NCBI GenBank assembly: GCA_006503535.1
Contig: QYRS01000008.1
Location: 62,001 to 126,000 of the forward strand
Direction of reading: 5' to 3'
From: Arthrinium phaeospermum
Lineage: Eukaryota; Ascomycota; Sordariomycetes; Amphisphaeriales; Apiosporaceae
DNA length: 64,000 nucleotides
This document shows, piece by piece, positions 14,959-26,541 of this stretch. The position numbers and the translations under genes are program-made. Each line of letters starts with the position of its first letter. The stretch's first letter is position 1. The notes below the pieces were generated by a model that was given only the letters and a program-made list of their open reading frames with translations, made no database searches and was not told where the DNA came from.

Positions 14959-15685
14959 AGTAGTACGAGCACGGTAGCTTGATGGTGGTGGTGGTGGTGG
15001 TGGTGTTGGTGGTGTTGGAACATGGAATCAAGTGGAGACGGCGAGACGCGGGAGCCGGGGAATTAACCTACAACCCGCGGTAGCGCAGGGGGAAGGGGGG
15101 AAGGAGGGGCGAAACTAAAATAGACACAACTGCACATGCGTGCAGCAGGCCACTTTTTGCCATGTATAAGTCTATTGGAATGCCTACGTGCGGGCAAAGA
15201 TTACCTAGGTTTTTTATATTATTGACCAAAGAAAAAAGAGAACAAAGAGTCCTATAGATGGTATGCATGGTATGCATGGTAGGTATGTAGATACGTATAG
15301 GAGTAAGCTGTATATATACATCAATACCTTGAACCCAGCTCTGTGTGTAGGTAGGTAGTACTGGCACCGCATCCATGCATGCAAATCCCACCGCGAGAGC
15401 GACTCTACCACGACGGTCTCTCTTCTATTTTCTATGTTCCAAAGTATGGGGGTTGCAGGCCAAAGGCTTCTGTGAAACCAATACGTGCACGCAAAAAAAG
15501 AAAACACGCCAGATCCGGCCAGGCAGTCCCAAACCAAGCAAAAGGGCGGCAAAAATAAAAACACAGACAAATCTCTCGTCTAACCCTAAATCATATTTTG
15601 GTAACCGTCGGAGGCTAGCCACCCCGTATGCTCTATAGTCCCGTAACGCCACGTGTCGTGATCAAGTCATGTTCAATCCAAGCCT
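14959..15685. other. intergenic region with short tandems
   Basis: A GGT repeat (about 14983-15013) lies just upstream of the F-box/LRR start codon, and a GCATGGTAT repeat near 15261-15285. The stretch nearest 15685 is the 3' flank of cystathionine gamma-lyase. No gene is supported. Confidence 0.6.
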
Positions 15686-16930
15686 CTAGTGTCCGTTGAC
15701 ACCGTTCGCCGAGTCCGAACCGAGGACCGCCTTCTCCAGCGCCTGTTGGACATCCCTTACGAGGTCGTCCGACTCCTCGATGCCGCTGCTGATTCGCACC
15801 AGGTCGTCAAAGACGCCCACGGCCTCTCTCTGGTCCTTGGGGATGCCGGCGTGCGTCATGGCGCTGGGCAGCTCCACCAGACTCTCGATTCCTCCCAGGC
15901 TCTCGGCCAGGGTGTAGATCTTGGTAAGGCGGCAGAAACGCTCGGCAGCGGCGTGGCCGCCCTTGATGCGGAAGGACAGCATGCCACCGCCCATGCCGTC
16001 GCGGTGCTGCTTCAAGGCAATGTGGCGATGGGGGTGGGAGTCGAGGCCCGGGTAGTTGACGGCGATGACGTGGGGGCTCGCCTCCAAGGCCTTGGCCACG
16101 GCGGTGGCATTGGTGCTGGACTGGCGGACACGGAGGTGCAGCGTCTTGACACCGCGGTGTGCGAGCCAGCAGTCAAAGGCCGAGGGGACGGCGCCACCGG
16201 CGTTCTGCAGGAAGGCCAGTCGCTTCTGGAGGTCGTCCGAGTTCACGGCGGCGAGGCCCATGACGACATCACTGTGGCCGTTGATGTACTTGGTGACGCT
16301 GTGCACGACAATGTCAGCCCCGTGGTCCAGGGGGTTCTGGACATAGGGGCTGAGAAAGGTGTTGTCCACGACGACGAGCACGCCCCGGGCATGGGCGGCG
16401 GTAGCGACGGCGCGGACATCGACGAGCCTCAGGGTGGGGTTGCTGGGGGACTCGATCCAGACGAGCTTGGTGTCGTCGGTGATGTGCTCGGCAATGTCCA
16501 CCTCGATCTGGGGGGTGAAGGTGACCTTGACACCATGTGCCTTGGCCACCTGGGTGAAGTAGCGGTGAGTGCCTCCGTAGACGTCGCTCACGCTGATGAC
16601 GTGGGAGCCCGAGGCCAGACTCTGGAGGATGGTGGCAGTGGCGGCGCTGCCGCTTGCGAAGGCCAGGGCGTGCTTGGCATGCTCGAGGGCGGCGACGGCC
16701 TGCTGGAAGTTGTCGCGGTTGGGGTTGGAGCTTCTCGAGTACTCGTAGATGCCGACGGGCTGGCCGACCTCGCGCTGAGCAAAGGTGGTGGACAGCGAAA
16801 TGGGCTCAATGACGGCGCCGGTGGTGGGATCATGGGGCGCTCCGGCATGGACGGCCAGGGTGCCAAAGCCGAGGGTTGGCGATGGCGCGCGGGGTGGGGT
16901 GGCGATCGGCTGCTCAATCGGGACCGTCAT
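15686..16930 (-). CDS. CYS3: cystathionine gamma-lyase
   Basis: PLP enzyme that cleaves cystathionine to cysteine, ammonia and 2-oxobutyrate in reverse transsulfuration (cytosol). The intronless CDS encodes 414 residues, close to yeast Cys3 (394). Visible motifs: substrate and PLP phosphate residues YEYSRSSNPNRD, the aromatic-stacking loop SGSAAT...SVSDVYGGTHRYF, the PLP-binding Asp in VVVDNTFLSPYVQNPL, the Schiff-base lysine in HSVTKYINGHSDV, and the C-terminal signature YTLAESLGGIESLVELPS...RISSGIEESDDL. Family members include cystathionine beta-lyase and gamma-synthase; the SLGG-IESL region, the length and lack of an extended N-terminus favour gamma-lyase. The start at 16930 is immediately preceded in the leader by GGACA/GGGCA tandem units. 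A long antisense frame opposite it is not a gene. Confidence 0.9.
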   Translation of the reverse strand: MTVPIEQPIATPPRAPSPTLGFGTLAVHAGAPHDPTTGAVIEPISLSTTFAQREVGQPVGIYEYSRSSNPNRDNFQQAVAALEHAKHALAFASGSAATATILQSLASGSHVISVSDVYGGTHRYFTQVAKAHGVKVTFTPQIEVDIAEHITDDTKLVWIESPSNPTLRLVDVRAVATAAHARGVLVVVDNTFLSPYVQNPLDHGADIVVHSVTKYINGHSDVVMGLAAVNSDDLQKRLAFLQNAGGAVPSAFDCWLAHRGVKTLHLRVRQSSTNATAVAKALEASPHVIAVNYPGLDSHPHRHIALKQHRDGMGGGMLSFRIKGGHAAAERFCRLTKIYTLAESLGGIESLVELPSAMTHAGIPKDQREAVGVFDDLVRISSGIEESDDLVRDVQQALEKAVLGSDSANGVNGH

Positions 16931-16935
16931 GATTG

Positions 16936-16972
16936 CAGGACAGGACAGGACAGGACAGGGCAGGGCAGGAGA
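16936..16972 (-). repeat. GGACA/GGGCA pentamer tandem in CYS3 leader
   Basis: Three to four copies of GGACA followed by two of GGGCA on the plus strand (CCTGT-type units in the transcript sense), a few bases upstream of the CYS3 start codon. Confidence 0.75.
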
Positions 16973-18818
16973 CGGGAGACAAGAGCCCCGCGTCGCTGGC
17001 GTTTTATTGGAAGATGGCAATGTTGTCACCCGCGGTCCAGATGGCGCGAGTAGGACGAATGAGTATGGCCGAGTAGTATATATTACTGCCCGTCTTCCTT
17101 GCTCTGGCTTCCTTAGACTTTTTTTCTTGTAATGCTTCTTTCTGCTCACACAAAGTCAGCAGTGCACATTCGTCTCATGTACGATTTTTCCAGTGGTGTC
17201 GGAGGCGGCTCCACTGCATAGCATACATTGATGTATGTACGTAGGTATGTAGTTAGGTACCTAACCTACTACTAAAGCAGATCCAAGCTGGAGGCGGGCA
17301 GACCTACATGAACTTTGTTTCTTTTGTTTGCTTGATGTGTTTCTTGGGCGTGAGGGAGAAGAGGAAGAAAGGTCTGACTGGCAGTTTCCGTGACTACTGG
17401 GCCTTTTTATAAGTATCCTTAATTTAGTAACAGGCATGAGAATCGACCAAGCATTATGTTATAGTGGGAAGAGATTTTGTAATCCATTCCGAGGCTTGCC
17501 GCACAATTGAAGTGTGACCCATGCCCACTTCGGTTTTAGGTAGCCAGCCAGCCAACCTCTACCTACACCTCCAAACCAGCCCGCCAACCCAACGTCGATT
17601 CCGCCATCCAGACCGACCGCCTCTCGAGAGACGTGCGAGTCTGGGCGGCGGCATATGAGGCCCGTTCCTGAGCACGCAATCAGGCCCAAGGCCATCTTCC
17701 CAGAGTATCGAGTGAAAATCACGCAATTTCCACGGGCAATGGAACGATGCAAAACAAAGTTCTTGACCTACTACTATGTATACGACCTACACCTCTGTGT
17801 CGGCGGTCCGTTTAGAAAGCGGGCTTGTTACGTATTACTAATTAAAGCACCACCGAAGCCGCCTAGCCTCAAATCTTGTCTCGGCTTGATCCTCGACTGG
17901 GTGGGCAACCGGATAGACAGGCAGACAGACAGGCACTGGCAACTGCGTCTACTCTCGGTTCATGCTTCCTCATCTACACACGCGGCCCTGCATGCGCCTG
18001 CCGCTGGTAGTATATACATACTACTTACATAGGTAACATAAGTAAAGTAGGCAGGTAGCTGGAGGTACCTAATGTACGCCCAAATGAGGCCACGGGGCCA
18101 CGACCATTCCGGGCATGGTTTCTACCTACCTCCACCTCCATGTAGCATGTTACCGACTACTGTCCAGCTCCAACAAGCAGGGCTATCGCTTCAATATACC
18201 TCCGGGGTGGGATCGGCGTGGGCCGGAGAGCCGGGACCGCGCATAGCCATGGGCGCGTAGGAGAAGAAGAGGATGCAAGGGTACATTACCTGTATGCATG
18301 GCCCTTCCGCACTCTCCTCCCGCGGCGCGGACCCGACGCAATGCGCGGAACGGTGGAAGGGGAGTGAGGGTCATGAGGCATGCCTCGCCCCCAGGCCTTC
18401 CATCCGTTTTGCCCCGCCGTAGCGGCTTACTGCCTCGAGGTACGTTATTTCCAACCGCAGACCATTGCAATCTGTCATGGATGCATGCTTATACGCAGCG
18501 CAACAACCGCGTTGACAGCGCCACCAGGTCACCGCAACAGTATATATATTTAAGCTTGATTGATGTCAGCATGAAACCAGAATTACGTTCGTCTCCTGCA
18601 CTTCCTAGCTAGGTACGGCTGTCGATGTTGCCCGGGCAGACAAAGAGTCTCGTCCGCCCGCCGGCAGGCCGTTCTTGGTTCGAGAGGTGACGGCATATAT
18701 AAGTAACCATATGGTCCTTTCTCGAACACCCCATTCGTTTGGTTTTCGAGGTCTGCATTGAGGCGGCAATATCACCCATACCTTGACCAGCCAGCACGAC
18801 GAACATTTGAACCACCCA
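16973..18818. other. intergenic region (1.8 kb)
   Basis: The largest well-defined empty stretch of the left half, lying between the divergent starts of CYS3 (minus) and the secreted hydrolase (plus). It carries GTAGGTA/CTAC-type tandems at about 17230-17265 and 18005-18070 and a TATATATTT AT-rich site near 18540. Open frames inside are short, compositionally unlike the neighbours and without recognisable motifs. Confidence 0.6.
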
Positions 18819-20110
18819 ATGACAATGAATTGGCTCACACGAGCCGGCGTAGTCGCAATCGCTGTTCTATCCTCCGTCGGTTCAGCTCGCCATTGCCAAA
18901 ACATTACCGTACCGATCTCTATCTCGTCTCGCAATGGCAAATTCCACTTGCAGGCCCCTGCCACTAACATCGAAGTCACCAACTTCGTCCTCAACATTAC
19001 ACGGCCAGGCAGTAATTTTACCAAAGCTGTCTTGGACGAGGCCAGTACCAAGCTCCCAACCCCCGAAGCACTGCTGACTCTCTCCCCTAGTATGTGACCG
19101 TGAGTGGCAATTACAGTATTGCCGCGACTTATTGCGAGCCAGATTGCGGGCCTGGCAAGACTCTCCAGGTGCTCACACACGGCATCGCCTTCGATCGTAG
19201 CTACTGGGACTTCCCGCTCAACAACTACAACTACAGCTACGTCAACCAGGCCATCGGCCGAGGCTATTCCGCTTTCTTCTTTGACCGCCTGGGCCTCGGG
19301 CAGTCGTCACACGGCGAGCCCGTGAACGAGATCCAATCCTGGCTCGAGGTATCGGCGCTCTACGCTCTGACCACCATGCTCCGAGAGAACAGAATACCCG
19401 ACATCAAAGCCAAGTTCGACAAGATCGTCCACGTCGGACACAGCTTCGGCTCCATCCAGACCTACGGCTTGGTGGCCGCCTACCCAGACAGCTCCGACGG
19501 GATCGTGCTGACGGGATTTAGTCAAGACCCCGCCTTCCTTCCCTACTTCCTCCTCGGGAATACCCTCGTTGGTGCGAATACCATACCAGCACTCACGACG
19601 TATCCCGCCGGCTACCTCGCGGCGGGCAGCGTGTCTGGTGCACAAATAGGCTTCTTCGCGCCCGGTCAGTTCGACCCATCGGTTCTTCGAGCCGCAGCGG
19701 CGGCCGGACAGCCTGTGACTATGGGCGAATTGTTGACTGTGGGTGGGCCGTCTTCAACCACTAACGCGTTTCGTGGACCGGTCTTTGTGGTCACCGGCGG
19801 TAAGGCGTCCGAGGCTCTGTTGCGGTACATCTAGGCACTAACAGCACTGCCCAGAGCGAGACATCCCATTTTGCGGAGGTAATTGCTTCCAGACCAAGCT
19901 ATCCATACCCGCAAATACAAAACAATCCTTCACAACTGCAAGTTATTTTGATAGCTTCGTGGTGCCAAGTGCAGGCCATGGCCTGAACCTCGTGAGTACC
20001 GAACCCTTTTCCCAAACAAACGTGCCAATCTAACCTAGTTGAAGGAGTTCACGTTCCCTACCACGTACGGGAGGATTCTTGGGTTTTTAGACACCCATGT
20101 GTCGTCATAA
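18819..20110 (+). CDS. secreted alpha/beta hydrolase
   Basis: Predicted 379-residue secreted serine hydrolase. A signal peptide is visible (MNWLTRAGVVAIAVLSSVGSA), followed by a Cys-containing N-terminal strand region (CQNITVPISISSRNGKF). The nucleophile elbow is VHVGHSFGS; HGIAFDRSYWD is the family oxyanion region; the late His is in PSAGHGLNL, and RDIPFCGGNC carries the paired Cys. Exons are 18819-19040, 19091-19799, 19855-19991 and 20039-20110. The first intron needs a GC donor (GAG|GCCAGT): only this join gives the family spacing NFT-6 residues-Y-VTVSG and keeps frame; the visible GT sites give the wrong phase or remove those residues. Substrate is unknown. This is a family of fungal secreted esterase/lipase-like proteins. 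Confidence 0.8.
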
Positions 20111-20442
20111 GAACAACTCAGCCCACTGGTACGCTGCCGTGCTGCTTGCTTGATGCATAGTAGCAGGTATTATGACGTGGTTGCATGCAAAGCCCAGCTG
20201 CATGGTGTAGCCCATTTGGTTCTGCATGCGTCCGAGCAAGCAATCTACAGTAATGCCATTGTATATTTCCCCTTGAATACGAGCACGGTCGAGATAAATA
20301 TTACTTTGGTTCATGGCCCCCTCTCCGAGTCGGTGATATAATCATTTTGTCGTAAATACTAGTATCCTAGCGTTGGCCCTATAATGTATGTCGTATAGTT
20401 TAATCTATCATGATTGCTCTTCCAGCCAGGTGGAATAACACT
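20111..20442. other. intergenic region between convergent genes
   Basis: 332 bp between the stop codons of the hydrolase (plus) and the NCS1 permease (minus); it should contain both 3' untranslated regions. No gene is seen. Confidence 0.6.
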
Positions 20443-22519
20443 CTAGACGGTTTTTGGGTTGTCTCCGTATTTGGTGCTCATGCCCACTTCTTCTTCGAAG
20501 TCCTGCGCACTGCTACCTTCGTATGCAAGTCGAACGTCTGTGATGGCGTCGCCCACCTCCATCCAGTGGTTACTCGTGGCAGGGATAGGGAAAAGACGGC
20601 AGAAGACCCAGTAGAGGGCCGATGACACAATGAACCCGCAGAAGAAGTTAAGGTTGAACTAGAACACTGTTCAGTATGGGCCATGCTAACGCACTGGTGG
20701 AAAGTCCTCGACGCGGCCAAACACGGATGGATGAGCGCAGCTGAAGGAAAGGCCGGAGCCGACTCACAATATAGGTAGCACCCGCAGGTACATCCCGGCC
20801 TACGGCACCAGCGAAGCCAACAACATTGATGAGGATCCCCCCAATATAAGCAGCATAGGCACGCCAATTGATGCCAAATGTAAAGAAGTAGGGGCCTGTC
20901 TTGCGTGCATCGTAGAGCTCCTTGACTTCCAGGTATCCCTTCCGAACAAGATAGTAATCACAACACATGACACCAGCGATGGAGCTCAGGAAGACCGAGT
21001 AGGCGCTTAGGTAGGTTGTGAACTGATTGCTGTCCGTCAGGAGGGTATAGGGGCACATGGCCAGGCCCACAACGGCGCAGATGTAACCACCTCGCCTGAT
21101 ATTGATGAACCGTGGCAGCAGGGCTGTCATGTCAGTACCGGCCGACACCGAGTTAGCCGCAATGTTGGTCCCCAGTTGTGCGAGGGCAAAAGCTGCGGCA
21201 ATGACAAAAACGCCAAACCGCTGAGCCGAGCCGCCATCGTCGATGAATCTCTCAAGCAACTTCAAGGGGTCCCAGATTGGCTCACTTCCTGGGTATATGA
21301 CCGCCGAGGACGACGACACAATAATGCCTATGAAGCTTGTAACAGCAAAACCAAAGGGGATCGTGAAGAGTTGTGACCAGAGAGCATCGCGTGGCTTTGC
21401 AGCAAACCGCGTGAAGTCGGGATCGTTCACGATCAAGGTAGCAAAGTTGGCAATGGAGGACATGATGCCTGCGACAGTTTAGCATCCACACCCGATACCG
21501 CTGTCACCATACGTAACGGGAAGAGTCTTACCCTTGACGAACTCCCAAGCCAGCTCATTTCCATGCTAGGGGGGCTCTGGTTAGTCAGGCCCCAGGTGTA
21601 GGCTGGTCGCAGGCTTACTTTACTGGATGGCTGGCGCACAATGGGACCTACGCCACCAGCCCTGACAATGGCCCAGATGAAGAAGGCTATGCCCGCGCAC
21701 GGCACAAAGTAAGCCTTGACGGTGAACAGGTGACGGATCTTGTGGACGGGGAACCATATGGCGGGCAGTGAGCAGAACCAAAAGATGAAGAAGGAGACGT
21801 AGTCAGCGGAAGTCGCTCCCGAGTTCGCCGGAAAGGTGTTTGGAATAGTATCCCGATCCTGTATGTTTATGCACCGGCTCAGTATCCAGGTCAACCCCAG
21901 GCAACGGGGCTCGCCGACAAGGAGGCGGCGGACTTACCCATGAGAGCCAGATGGAACGAATCATCAGATAGACGCAGTGCCCGCCGATCCAAGACTGGAC
22001 ACCGTACCACACACAGGCCATGGCGGCGCGGTTGAAGACAGGCCAAAGACAGCCCCAAATGCCGAAGCTAGACCTGCCCACAACCGGGAAGCCGATGTGG
22101 TACATGGCGCCTATCCGACCGGTCGAGCATACAAAGCAGCCAGCAATGGCGTATCCGATCCAAACGCACAGCCACGACTGCCACCACGAGAGCCCGCCGA
22201 CAATCATGGACGACGAGATCATCCAGGTGTTGATGTTGAAGGAGTCGGCAATCCAGAAGCCAACGAAATTCCACGGGCCCCATTGGCGGCGCTCTGGTTC
22301 TACTGGCTTCAAGTCATTGTTGGTCAACTAGAGTAGAGGCACGCCGCCCAGTTAGCTGTAAGATCCCCGGCGCTTGAGCACACGCGGTGGGTAGAGTCAA
22401 GAGAAGAGCAAATAGTGCCTGTGACTTGCCATCAACTGCGCCGTGGTAAGTCCATCCTCGTTGTCGACCGCGAGCTTGTCCGCCCACTGCGCAAGCCGGC
22501 TGTTGTGCAGCTTCTGCAT
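20443..22519 (-). CDS. NCS1-family permease (uracil/allantoin/uridine type)
   Basis: Plasma-membrane proton symporter of the nucleobase-cation-symport-1 family (Fur4/Dal4/Fui1 group); predicted 556 residues. Exons are 22519-22430, 22327-21938, 21858-21619, 21565-21532 (34 nt), 21468-20768 and 20658-20443. Family marks are [29 protein letters not shown] at the start of helix 1, then [92 protein letters not shown] and [10 protein letters not shown]. About twelve hydrophobic segments are present. Intron 1 (22429-22328) uses a GC donor in strong consensus context (ATG|GCAAGT). The exact substrate cannot be told; the tryptophan-rich N-terminus and sequence style are closest to the fungal uracil/allantoin/thiamine-type branch. 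Confidence 0.88.
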
Positions 22520-24133
22520 GGCGGCAACCTATATGTACTAACACGGCAATGAAACAGGGTGATGAGGGTAGGTAGGTAGGGCGTCTAGGTTTTGATCGGG
22601 TATTGGCGTGGTAAGAACAACTCCCGCACACCAGATAGGTAATTCTTGCACGCGAAACCCAGGCCGCTTCCGTTGGAGATGACGGACACGTAGCTGCAAG
22701 GTTCACGCGGCTAGCAGTTGCATGGAGGTCGTGGTGCTTGAGGAGGGGAAGCGGCGTGGATGAGCAAGATATGTATTTCGCTGCTGCCTTATACAGACAT
22801 CGAGCAAGGAAAGAGGAGAAGGAAGGCAGGGAGAATAATCGTGTCTCACGACGGAGGGAGGACATTGCAGCAATGGATATCCATGGCTGCCACCATCCCC
22901 CATCTTTCCTCTTGATATGATATGCGGCTGGAAGGTTGGCTTTGTCTGCAAAGGCTAACAGAGCAAGTACCGCTACGGCATGCGCATGCTGCCCTGTACA
23001 TCCCCGAGCGACGAGCGATAAGGAATGACGCCTCCCCCACACGTTACCTAGGCGGATATGTAATGGCAGGCATCTTTACTCTTTGTTGCTCAATCGGCTG
23101 GTTCCTTGCCCATCCTTGCAGTCTAGGGATTTCAAGGTGTATTGTCCGTGGTCGGCTTCTCCGCCACATCTCTTGCTTTTCTTGCCCGGGCTGTTTGGTC
23201 GAGCGGCCGAGATAGGAAGGCAAGCAGATCCAGCTTTCGCGTTCCCATAACTCCAACTGCTGGATGGGATGATGATGAGACTAGACCTGTCGAGTACGTG
23301 TGTGGGCTGACAGAAGTACATGCACGAAGTCGGGATAGCAGATCATTAGTGGGCTGGGCACGCAGCGGAATCCCCAGCTTATCATGTACAGGTGCTAGCG
23401 ACAGCCACCCCTGCACTGCCAAGACCTCGACAAGGCCAGCACGGGCCCATGTCTAGATAACCAATTGCTCGATTCTATCGAGTAATACTCCCAATTGTTA
23501 AATCTCCGGATGCCATTCGGATACCATACGTACGTACGTGTGATAGCTCATGTACACTCTTGGTGTAACCCGTATCAGCACGCCGAATCCGCAACGCTGA
23601 AACCTAGGTATCTATGTATGCAACCCAACTTGTTTGGATCCTTTGCATTAGGTATAATCCACATTGCCATGTCAAGTTGGCACAGTCAACATGTCACAAC
23701 GCTGGCCCCCTTCGTTGTCTACTTACCCTCAGCCAGTCAGCTTCACCTTCGCCAACTACCCCATTACCATTTTTACCAACCAGGAACCGGAAGTACAAAT
23801 CGCGCAAAAATGTGATACGAGGAGGAATCTAGAACGGTATGATTCACAACGTGGTATTTGCGCAAAGTACATAAGATACCTCGCCGCCCCTTGGGTACGT
23901 CCAGAAGATCAACTCCAGCAAGTCTGTAGTGGTCCGCATACTATATAGTAGACCTGTGCTACCGCAAAATAAACCCACACCCGAGTAATACCGCGGGCTC
24001 GATGATTGTAGCAAACAAATCAATCCGTACCACGCGAACTCGTATCCTCGACAAATGAAGTCCGCATACCAAAGGAAATCGACATCGGCGAGATGGCAAT
24101 TGCAAAGTGTAGGTATCAGCGGGACCCCAGGTC
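22520..24133. other. intergenic region (1.6 kb)
   Basis: Between the start of the permease and the stop of the PARP gene, both on the minus strand, so it holds the permease promoter and the PARP 3' flank. A GGTAGGTAGGTA tandem is at about 22566-22581 and a CGTACGTACGTG palindrome at about 23527-23540. No gene is supported. Confidence 0.6.
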
Positions 24134-25942
24134 CTACATGCGAATCCGGAACAGGTACCTAAGGCGTATCTGGGCGATATTGTACGTGATGTACTCGTTA
24201 TACATTAGGTACGCGTTAGGCACATTGGTTGGACCTGGTTTCGCTGCAGATGTATCGGGCATCTTGACCCCTTGCAAAGATGGGTGAACACACTGTGCAT
24301 CCTTCCACTGACTTGGTCCTGTCATACCTTGGCCCCAGGTCGACGACATACCCTTCGCCTTGGCATCCTCGCCTGCACTGTAAGAGGAATCCGTGAGGAC
24401 GTGCATTGGGTCTCCAAGCTCTGCTTCGCAGAGAAGCAAGAGCGCATGGCCGTTGGAAATTCCGGCACAGCAGTAGTTTGCCGACTTGGACGACATATCG
24501 GCCAAGTACACGCCTTTGCCGAACATGTATCCCGAAACAGGTGCCTCTGGGGGTGCGATCCGAAGACCCTGGCTGAGGATGCCGCCGAAGTTTGTGCATC
24601 GGGAGCCGTGCCAGAGCAGTCTTCTGTCTCTAGGGGGCCCGGCGAATTCGCTCTGCTCAAACCGGTCCTTTTCGCCCCGTCGCTCGATGCGAAAGATTTG
24701 GGCAATCTGGTAGTTCGCATTGTGGGTTTGTCCGCGTGTGGCCATTAGGTAGTTTGCCAGCTCACGGAACTCGGCACTGTCCCGCTTGAGCGTGGTCATC
24801 TCTTCCATCCCGAGTCCTTGGAATTGCTGATCCAAAAGATTCATCTTTTCGGCGTCCTTGTCGTCGCCCTTCATGATGCCAGAAGCATCCTTCATATCTG
24901 ACAAGCTCTCCAGAAGTTCTATTTCTTTCTTGAGCATGTCGTTACTTTGGATGACTGGTGGCCGGGCTCTGCCAAAGGCATGAGGGATCAGAGAGAAGAA
25001 GGTGTTCGATAGAGCCTCCTTAGCATCATCGAATGACATGCCATGGTTGGCCTGGGCCGAAGCTGGGTCACCCAACAGCTCTGACAGGTCTTTGAGGGCC
25101 TGGAAACCCCGGAGAATGCTGCTCTTGCTGAGCTTTCCGAGAGGAAGCTTATTCACATCATAGTTTAGATCACTCATCGTGGCAGCGAAGTATTGTTTGT
25201 TGAAAATGAGCTCCATCAACTCCTGAATGGCGGGGTGTAGCTTCGATTCTGGCGCTGCCTTGATGGCCTCGCCGGCGGCCTCGTCGAGCTCAGGGTCCTT
25301 GTCGGCGGGAGCGGTTTCCTCATCCTCGGAATCAGGGGCGTAGCTGCGCTCAATGAAGGTGTATTTTTTGGGTTTGGGCTTCTCTCCCCGGTCAGCCCAA
25401 GCCAGACCCGACTTGTCCTTGAACTTCTTGTTGAAATGCTTCATTGCTTCGTCCAAAGTACCATCGCCAAGGACTGCATGCTGGCCTCCTTCACCAACTC
25501 TGCCCCAGCGGGTCCATGTCTTGTAGTCGCCAGCGACATTGCGGAGAAGCTGGACGCGATAGAACTTGTTGTTGTTACTAGAGGCGTTGGTCTGGTTGAG
25601 TGAGGCGTCGTAGATGACACCAGCATCATCAATGTAGACTTCATAGTGGGTGAGTGTGCACATCTCGTCAATTGGAATATGCAACTTGACTTCTGGATTG
25701 GCAATCTGCGCCTCTCCAATCGGCGGGTGCTCTGTCTTGGGCTCAGCTTTGGGCTCAGCTTCGGACGTCGCCTTTGACTCCGGCTTGGCCTGTGTCCTTT
25801 TCTTCTTAGCAGGCTGCTGCTGAGCATCAGCCGAGTTGTCGCTGGCAGCTTGCTTGCGGCGTCCATCTGGGCGTTCGGACGCGGATAGAGGCCGCGACGG
25901 TGAGCTGGACTGCACAGCGGCAGCCTTTCTCTTGGGTGCCAT
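24134..25942 (-). CDS. poly(ADP-ribose) polymerase (WGR + PARP domains)
   Basis: Nuclear enzyme that transfers ADP-ribose from NAD+ to proteins in DNA-damage signalling. The intronless 602-residue CDS starts with a basic, disordered region with NLS-like clusters (PKRKAAA, PAKKKRT), then the WGR domain (FYRVQLL, WTRWGRVGEGGQ), the helical PARP regulatory domain (PLGKLSKSSILRGFQALKDL) and the catalytic domain. The H-Y-E triad is seen in LLWHGSR, KGVYLADM and YNEYITYN, so polymer-forming activity is expected. No BRCT domain is found upstream of the WGR, although some fungal PARPs (for example the Aspergillus PrpA type) have one; there is no space for it in the annotated frame, but an undetected 5' exon cannot be excluded. 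A TG repeat lies in the leader. Confidence 0.92.
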   Translation of the reverse strand: MAPKRKAAAVQSSSPSRPLSASERPDGRRKQAASDNSADAQQQPAKKKRTQAKPESKATSEAEPKAEPKTEHPPIGEAQIANPEVKLHIPIDEMCTLTHYEVYIDDAGVIYDASLNQTNASSNNNKFYRVQLLRNVAGDYKTWTRWGRVGEGGQHAVLGDGTLDEAMKHFNKKFKDKSGLAWADRGEKPKPKKYTFIERSYAPDSEDEETAPADKDPELDEAAGEAIKAAPESKLHPAIQELMELIFNKQYFAATMSDLNYDVNKLPLGKLSKSSILRGFQALKDLSELLGDPASAQANHGMSFDDAKEALSNTFFSLIPHAFGRARPPVIQSNDMLKKEIELLESLSDMKDASGIMKGDDKDAEKMNLLDQQFQGLGMEEMTTLKRDSAEFRELANYLMATRGQTHNANYQIAQIFRIERRGEKDRFEQSEFAGPPRDRRLLWHGSRCTNFGGILSQGLRIAPPEAPVSGYMFGKGVYLADMSSKSANYCCAGISNGHALLLLCEAELGDPMHVLTDSSYSAGEDAKAKGMSSTWGQGMTGPSQWKDAQCVHPSLQGVKMPDTSAAKPGPTNVPNAYLMYNEYITYNIAQIRLRYLFRIRM

Positions 25943-26541
25943 CGTGACTTATACGCTCGATTGAGGGGGTAGCAAAGCCGGAGTGATGTCAATTGGCTAG
26001 GGCGAGTCTTGTAAGCAGCCTGGCTCTGTGTGTGTGTGTGTGTGTGTGCAATGTGGCCAACGGCAGATGGGGTTTGAGGCAAATCCGATGGAATGCCAGG
26101 GAAAATTGGTTTACAAAATGCTCAAAATGAAGCAGCTTTGCATTTAAATAAGTACATCTGATGTTGACATTAAGGTATTTGGATCAGGTGGTTGCAGGCA
26201 GCAACGACCCTTGGCATGGATCTTGGCTTGAGCGCCAGGCAGACAGGCAAGCAGTTGGTAGGCAGCCACCTCCCGAAACTATTCCTGAGGTGCAAGTAGA
26301 ATCAATTTGATTGAATGCAAGCAGGTAGGTACTACATAATTGTATCCTCCCGATTAAAACGGGCAACCTGGGAACAACCTGGATTTCGCACAAACACTTC
26401 AGATTTGCAGCAAGGGAATTCGTCTTCCCCCTCCCTTCTTTCTTTCCTTGCCAGAAAGGTGATTGATTCCCACTCACGTCCCCGACTACCAAACAACCGT
26501 CCCAACGGCCGGCCCTTGGTACCGCATATCGGCCTGTCACC
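25943..26541. promoter_or_regulatory. shared upstream region of PARP and an F-box/LRR gene
   Basis: 599 bp between two divergent start codons (PARP on minus at 25942, F-box/LRR on plus at 26542). It contains a TG dinucleotide tract at about 26026-26048. No binding site can be named from sequence alone; a regulatory role is inferred only from position. Confidence 0.45.

Noticed and set aside
15689..17053. 454-residue antisense open frame opposite CYS3
   Set aside because: Gly/Val/Asp-rich translation typical of a reversed coding strand; the sense strand encodes a full cystathionine gamma-lyase.
19045..19090. GT donor at 19045 for the first hydrolase intron
   Set aside because: It gives the wrong phase with exon 2, whereas a GC donor at 19041 keeps the family spacing before the VTVSG motif.
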